The translations under genes were made by a program, and so were the position numbers. A stretch of 64,000 nt of DNA, taken from NCBI GenBank assembly GCA_023548195.1, contig JAJHZJ010000014.1, positions 17,743,718-17,807,717 of the forward strand, written 5' to 3'. The notes beneath the pieces were generated by a model. It was given only the letters and a program-made list of their open reading frames with translations. It was not told the DNA's origin and made no database searches. This document shows, piece by piece, positions 59,880-64,000 of this stretch. The number at the start of each line of letters is the position of its first letter. The stretch's first letter is position 1. This stretch comes from Bettongia penicillata ogilbyi. Its lineage: Eukaryota > Chordata > Mammalia > Diprotodontia > Potoroidae.

Positions 59880-60699
59880 GCCTCTCTTGAGACCTGCATT
59901 TGATGATCAATTTCCTATTGAGTTCTGGCCTTTTTGTGAGGAAGGTCTGGAAATCCCTAATTTCATTTAGTATCCTTCGCCTTGCCTGAAATGTTATGCT
60001 GGACTTTGCTGGGTAATTGATCCTTGTTTGTAGTCCTGGCACCTTTGCCTTGTGGAATATCATATTCCAATTACTTCAATTTTTTACTGTAGAAGCTGCA
60101 AGGTCCTGTGTGATCCTGACTGTTGCTCCTTGGTATTTGAATGATTCTTTTCTGTCTACTTGTAGAATTTTCTCCTTTACTTGATAGTTCTGGAATTTGG
60201 AAACAATATTTCTTTGTTTTTTTAGTTTGGGATACCTTTCTGGAGATGAAAAGTGAATTCTTTCGATGACTATTTTGCCCTCTGGATTTAGCACTTCTGG
60301 GCAGTTTTCCTTGAGGATTTCTTGGAAGAAATTGTCCAGACTCTTTTTTTTTCAGTGTGGGTTTCTGGTAGGTCAATAATTCGTAAATTTTCTGTCCTGG
60401 ATCTATTTTCCAGGTCAGTTGTTTTTCCAATTATATATTTTACATTTTCTTCCACCTTTTCATTCTTTAGATGTTGTTTGACTGATTTTTGATGTCTCAT
60501 AGACTCATTAGTTTCTACTTACCCAATTCTAATTTTTATCAAATTATTTTCTTCAGTTAACTTTTGCATCTCCTTTTCCATCTGTTCAATTATTCCTTTT
60601 AAGAAATTATTTTCTCCAGTTAATTTTTGTACTTCCCTTTCAATTTGTCCAATTTTCCCAGTTAGGTTTTGTGCTTTCTTTTCCATTTGTTCATTTTTT
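59880..60699 (-). pseudogene. ORF1 relic of L1 K, interrupted by element L
   Basis: Minus-strand frames show repeated coiled coil (QMEKKAQNLTGKIGQIEREV, then QMEKEMQKLTEENN), RRM-like part (TTDLENRSRTENLRIIDLPE) and C-terminal domain (LNPEGKIVIERIHFSSPER). Several frameshifts (near 60500, 60290, 60070). The N-terminal codons are cut off at element L. Confidence 0.8.
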
Positions 60700-61539
60700 T
60701 TAATTTTTATTTTCAATATAAATTGATTTATTTAACTTTTTATATTCATTTTCACAAAATTTTGGGTTCCAAATTTTCTCCCCATTTCTCCCCTCCCCCC
60801 ACCCCAGTACACCAAGCATTATAATTTCTCCCATCACCAATCTTCCCTCTCTTCTATCATCCCTCCCTTCCCTTGTCCCCATCTTCACTTTTGTCCTGTA
60901 GGGCCAGATAACTTTCTATTCCCCAATACCTGTATTTCTTATTTCCTAGTAGTAAGAACAATACTCAATAGTTGTTCCTAAAACTTTGAGTTCCAACTTC
61001 TCCCCATCCCTCTCTCCCCACCCATTCTCTTTGGGAAGGCAGGCAATTCAATATAGGCCCTATCCGTGTAGTTTTGCAAATGACGTCCATAATAGTCGTG
61101 TTGTGTAAGATTAACTATATTTCCCTCCATCCTATCCTGCCCCCCATTGTTTCTATTCTCTCTTTTGATCCTGTCTCCCCAAGTGCTGACTTCAAATTGC
61201 TCCCTCCTCCCATTACCCTCCCTTCCATCATCCCCCCCACCCTGCTTATCTCCTTCTCCCCCACTTTCCTGTATTGTAAGAAAGGTTTTCATACCAAAAT
61301 GGGTGTGCATTTTATTCCTTCCTTTAGTCGAATGTGATGAGGGTAAACTTCATGTTTTTTTCCTCAGCTCTCCTCTTTTTCCCTCCACTAAAAAGTCTCC
61401 TGCTTCCCTCTTCTATGAGAGATAATTTGCCCCATTCCATTTCACCCTCTTTCCTCCCAATACATTTCTCTTATACATTTACCTTAATTTTTTTAAGATA
61501 TTATCCCATCCTATTCAATTCACTCTGTGCTCTCTGTCT

Positions 61540-61640
61540 CTGTATGTGCATGCATATGTATGTGTGTGCATGCACGTGTGTACGTGTGTGCATGTATGCA
61601 TGCATGTGTGTGTGTTTGTGTGTGTGTATGTGTGTGTGTG
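61540..61640. repeat. TG/CATG microsatellite in 3' UTR of element L
   Basis: Imperfect TGTG/CATG repeats, at the conserved family position. Confidence 0.9.
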
Positions 61641-61774
61641 GTCCCACCAACTACCCAGATATTGAAAAGTTTTAAGAGTTACAAATATTGTCTTTCCATG
61701 TAGGAATGTAAACAGTTCACCTTTGGTAAGTCCCTTATGACTTCTCTTTGCTGTTTACTTTTTCATGCTTCTTT

Positions 61775-62875
61775 TCATTCTTGTGTGTGAAAGTCAAATT
61801 TTCTTTTCAGCTCTGGTCTTTTCATCAAGAATGCTTGAAAGTCCTCTGTTTCATTGGAAGACTATATTTTCCCCTGAAGTATTATACTCAGTTTTGCTGG
61901 GTAGGTGATTCTTGGTTTGAGTCCCAGTTCCTTTGACTTCTAGAATATTCTATTCCACACCCATCGATCCCTTAATGTAGAAGCTGCTAGATCTTGTGTT
62001 ATCCTGATTGTATTTCCACAATACTCGAACTGTTTATTTCTAGCTGCTTGCAATATTTTCTCCTTGACCTGGGAATTCTGGAATTTGGCCACAATGTTTG
62101 TAGGAGTTTCTCTTTTTGGATCTCTTTCAGGCAGTGATTGGTGGATTCCTTGAATACTTATTTTGCCCTCTGGTTCTAGAATATCAGGGCAGTTTTCCTT
62201 GATAATTTCAAGAAAGATGATGTCTAGGCTATTTTTTTGATCATGGCCTTCAGGGAGTCCCATAATTTTTAAATTGTCTCTCCTGGATCTATTTTCCAGG
62301 TCAGTTGTTTTTCCCATGAGATATTTCACATTCTCTTCCATTTTTTCATTCTTTTGGTTTTGTTTGGTGATTTCTTGGTTTCTCAGAAAGTCATTAGCCT
62401 CCATCAGTTCCATTCTAATCTTAAGAGAACTATTTTCTTCACTGAGCTTTTGAATCTCTTTTTCCATTTGGCTTATTCTGCTTTTGAAAGCATTCTTCTC
62501 CTCATTGACTTTTTGAGCCTCCTTTGCCAATTGAGTTGGCTTATTTTTCAAGGTGTTATTTTCTTCAGCATTTTTTTTGGGTCTCCTTTAGCAAGGTATT
62601 GGCCCATTTTTCATGCTTTTCTTGCATCTCTCTCATTTTTCTTCCCAATTTTTCCTCCACCTGTCTAACTTGATTTTCAAAATCTTTTGTGAGCTCTTCT
62701 ATAGCCTGAGCCCATTGGATATCTATTTTAGATGTTTGGGATACAGAGGCCTTGACTTGTATGTCTTTCCCTGATGGTAAGCATTGTTCTTCCTCATCAG
62801 AAAGGAAAGGAGGAAACATCTGTTCCCCAAGAAAGTAGCCTTCTATGGTCTTATTTTTATCCCTTTTCTGGGAAT
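61775..62875 (-). pseudogene. ORF1 relic of element L
   Basis: At the expected start codon the sense strand reads ATT instead of ATG (62875-62873). The frame is otherwise open from an internal Met (62819) to ...KETQKKC, is shifted in an A-run (about 62570), then open for 203 codons (62551-61940) through coiled coil, RRM-like part (RRDNLKIMGLPEGHDQK) and most of the C-terminal domain (TIRITQDLAASTLRDR), ending early near 61940. Closest to the intact copy at 30543-31649. Confidence 0.85.
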
Positions 62876-63352
62876 TTTCCCAGCCAGTTCATTGACTTCT
62901 GAGACTCCTCTCCACCTTACTGGTGCTTGGGGTCTGAGATTCAAATGCTGCTCCCCAGCCTCAGGGCTTTCAGCGGGGGGCAGGGCTGCTATTCAGGGTA
63001 AGATTAAATTCAGGTTCTCAAGTGGGGGCAGGGCCACCTCCCAATCTTAGTTCCCTCAGGGGTAATGGACCGGAGGTCCTGCGTGCTCCAGGAGCCTCTG
63101 TCCACCAACTCCCCCACTGCTTCCTCCTGAGGGTGCCTGAGTTATGGAGACACCCTGCTCCCCTCTCGGCCAGTCCAGAAGGCTCTCCTACTCACCTGCA
63201 GCACCTGTGGGTGAAGGGACTTTCGAGGCCACTGGAGATTCCGTCCCTGAAACCTGTTCGGATCTGTTCCTCTTGGGGCCTCGCGGCCCAGGGAGGGCTG
63301 GGCTCCGGTGCGTGACAGACCTTTGGTGCCAGTTTTTCAGGGCTCTCTGACC

Positions 63353-63820
63353 TTTGTCAAGGTCAAAAGAGAGAATATATTAAATGGGGGGCAGGATAGG
63401 ATGGAGGGGAAATACAGTTAGTCTTTCCCTATATGACTATTATGGAAATCTTTCGCATAACTATATATGTATAGCCGATTTGAATTGCTTGCCTTCTCGA
63501 TGGGGATGGGTGAGGAAGGGGGAAGGGAGAGAAGTTGGAACTCCAAACTTTAGGAATGAATGTTGAAAATTGTTTTTGCATGCAACTGGGAAATAAGAAA
63601 TACAGGTAATGGTATATAGAAATCCATCTTGCCCTACAGGAAAAGAGTGAAGATGGAGATAAGGAAAGGGAGGGGTGTGATAGAAGGGAAGGCAGATTGG
63701 GAAAGGGTCAACAGAATGCATGGTGTCTTGGGATGGAGGGAGGGGAGAGATGGGGAGAATTTGGAACTGAAGATCTTGTGGAAATGAATGTTGAAAAGGA
63801 AAATAAATAAATAAATAAAA
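63353..63820 (+). mobile_element. ORF1-only element M, 3' end fragment
   Basis: Plus-strand 3' UTR of the same family: 'aaggtcaaaagagagaatat', the 'ggggggcaggataggatgga' block, two 'ttggaact' blocks (63534 and 63758) and a (AAAT)n A-rich tail to 63820. Compare 3838-4290 of element A. It is 5' truncated and starts exactly where element L (opposite strand) ends. Confidence 0.8.
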
Positions 63821-63830
63821 AGAAAACCCC

Positions 63831-64000
63831 AGAAAAAAGACATTATCAAGGAAAATTGCCCTGATTGTCTAGAACCAGTGGGTAAAATAGAAATTGAAAG
63901 AACGAACCATTCCCCTCCTAAAGAGAGCCCAAAAGGAAAACTAGGAATATTGTCTCCAAATTCCAGAGTTCCCAGTTCAAGGAGAAAATATTGCAAGCAG
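63831..64000 (+). pseudogene. L1 ORF1 fragment at window edge
   Basis: Plus-strand ORF1 sequence: 'attatcaaggaaaattgccc', then the equivalent of ...CLEPVGKIEIERTNHSPPKE and 'agttcaaggagaaaatattg'. A frame change is visible near 63940. It continues beyond the window, so its element cannot be classified. Confidence 0.75.

Larger units (their letters stand above)
55205..60699 (-). mobile_element. L1 K, nearly complete ORF2
   Basis: Minus strand from 60699: ORF1 relic (60699-59880), inter-ORF region (59870-59360), endonuclease (59356-58703), linker and RT (58700-56900), C-terminal part (56890-55745) and 3' UTR to an A-rich tail near 55205. It is the only L1 in the window with ORF2 represented from end to end. 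Its 5' end is lost: element L interrupts ORF1 at about 60700 and the rest of ORF1 and the 5' UTR are not found beyond. Confidence 0.82.
60700..63352 (-). mobile_element. ORF1-only L1 (HAL1-type) element L
   Basis: Minus strand from 63352: a 5' UTR that starts about 150 bases inside the full-length 5' end ('cagagagccctgaaaaactg', compare about 1686 in element A), ORF1 relic (62875-61775), purine-rich 3' UTR with a TG/CA microsatellite (61540-61640), and an A-rich tail at about 60735-60700. It is inserted in ORF1 of L1 K. No ORF2. Less decayed than I and J, more than X. Confidence 0.82.

Noticed and set aside
1..64000. CRISPR array, bacterial operon or phage genes
   Set aside because: No regular spacer-repeat structure, no dense coding and clear mammalian repeats throughout.

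Overview
The window looks like a block of marsupial nuclear DNA built almost entirely from L1-type retrotransposons. Evidence: mammalian-style L1 ORF1 and ORF2 fragments throughout, L1 5' ends carrying a 'caagatggcag/cgg' motif, and tRNA-derived SINEs of the marsupial kind (some with an RTE/BovB-like 3' tail) next to older MIR/L2-type relics. The species cannot be fixed from the sequence. I saw no host protein-coding exon, rRNA, functional tRNA or CRISPR array. The only long intact reading frame with a clear identity is an L1-type ORF1 (368 codons, minus strand, 30543-31649).

Layout. 1-1523: mostly unique DNA with a MIR/L2-type tail. 1538-4296: ORF1-only element A (+) with a 14-bp target-site duplication (TSD). 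4915-5990: old L1 3' fragment (-). 6436-11325: L1 B (-), internally deleted and interrupted by an LTR (6620-7442). 12236-13260: decayed class I retroviral pol plus an LTR-like segment. 13261-16005: L1 scraps and internally deleted L1 N (+). 16006-17929: unique. 17930-18968: deleted L1 with a SINE head at its junction. 19085-27297: L1 C (-), split by L1 D (22618-27058). 27298-36222: L1 E (-), split by L1 F (+, 29455-34674), itself split by ORF1-only element X (-, 29497-32460). 36223-37670: unique plus SINEs. 37688-40690: older ORF1-only element G (+), carrying a SINE. 40708-45929: the longest mostly unique stretch, with SINE/MIR/L2 relics. 45930-46595: opposed L1 scraps. 46600-55115: L1 H (-), whose ORF1 is interrupted by ORF1-only elements I and J. 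55205-60699: L1 K (-), whose ORF1 is interrupted by ORF1-only element L (60700-63352), joined head to head with the 3' end of another such element, M (63353-63820, +). 63831-64000: L1 ORF1 piece (+) running off the window.

The main theme is a family of 'half-L1' (HAL1-type) elements: a 5' UTR starting at the L1 promoter motif, ORF1, a ~1-kb purine-rich 3' UTR containing a microsatellite, and an A-rich end, with no ORF2. Such elements presumably depend on ORF2 protein from full L1s. Five copies of one family (A, X, I, J, L) plus a 3' fragment (M) and one copy of a visibly different, older lineage (G) lie here. The nesting gives a relative chronology: L1 E, then L1 F, then X, which has the intact ORF1 and a CpG-rich 5' UTR and so is the youngest of the nested set. 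Many L1s that do carry ORF2 keep both ends but have lost the reverse-transcriptase region. Element boundaries are read by eye against the other copies in the window; where no TSD is given they are good to roughly 10-30 bases.
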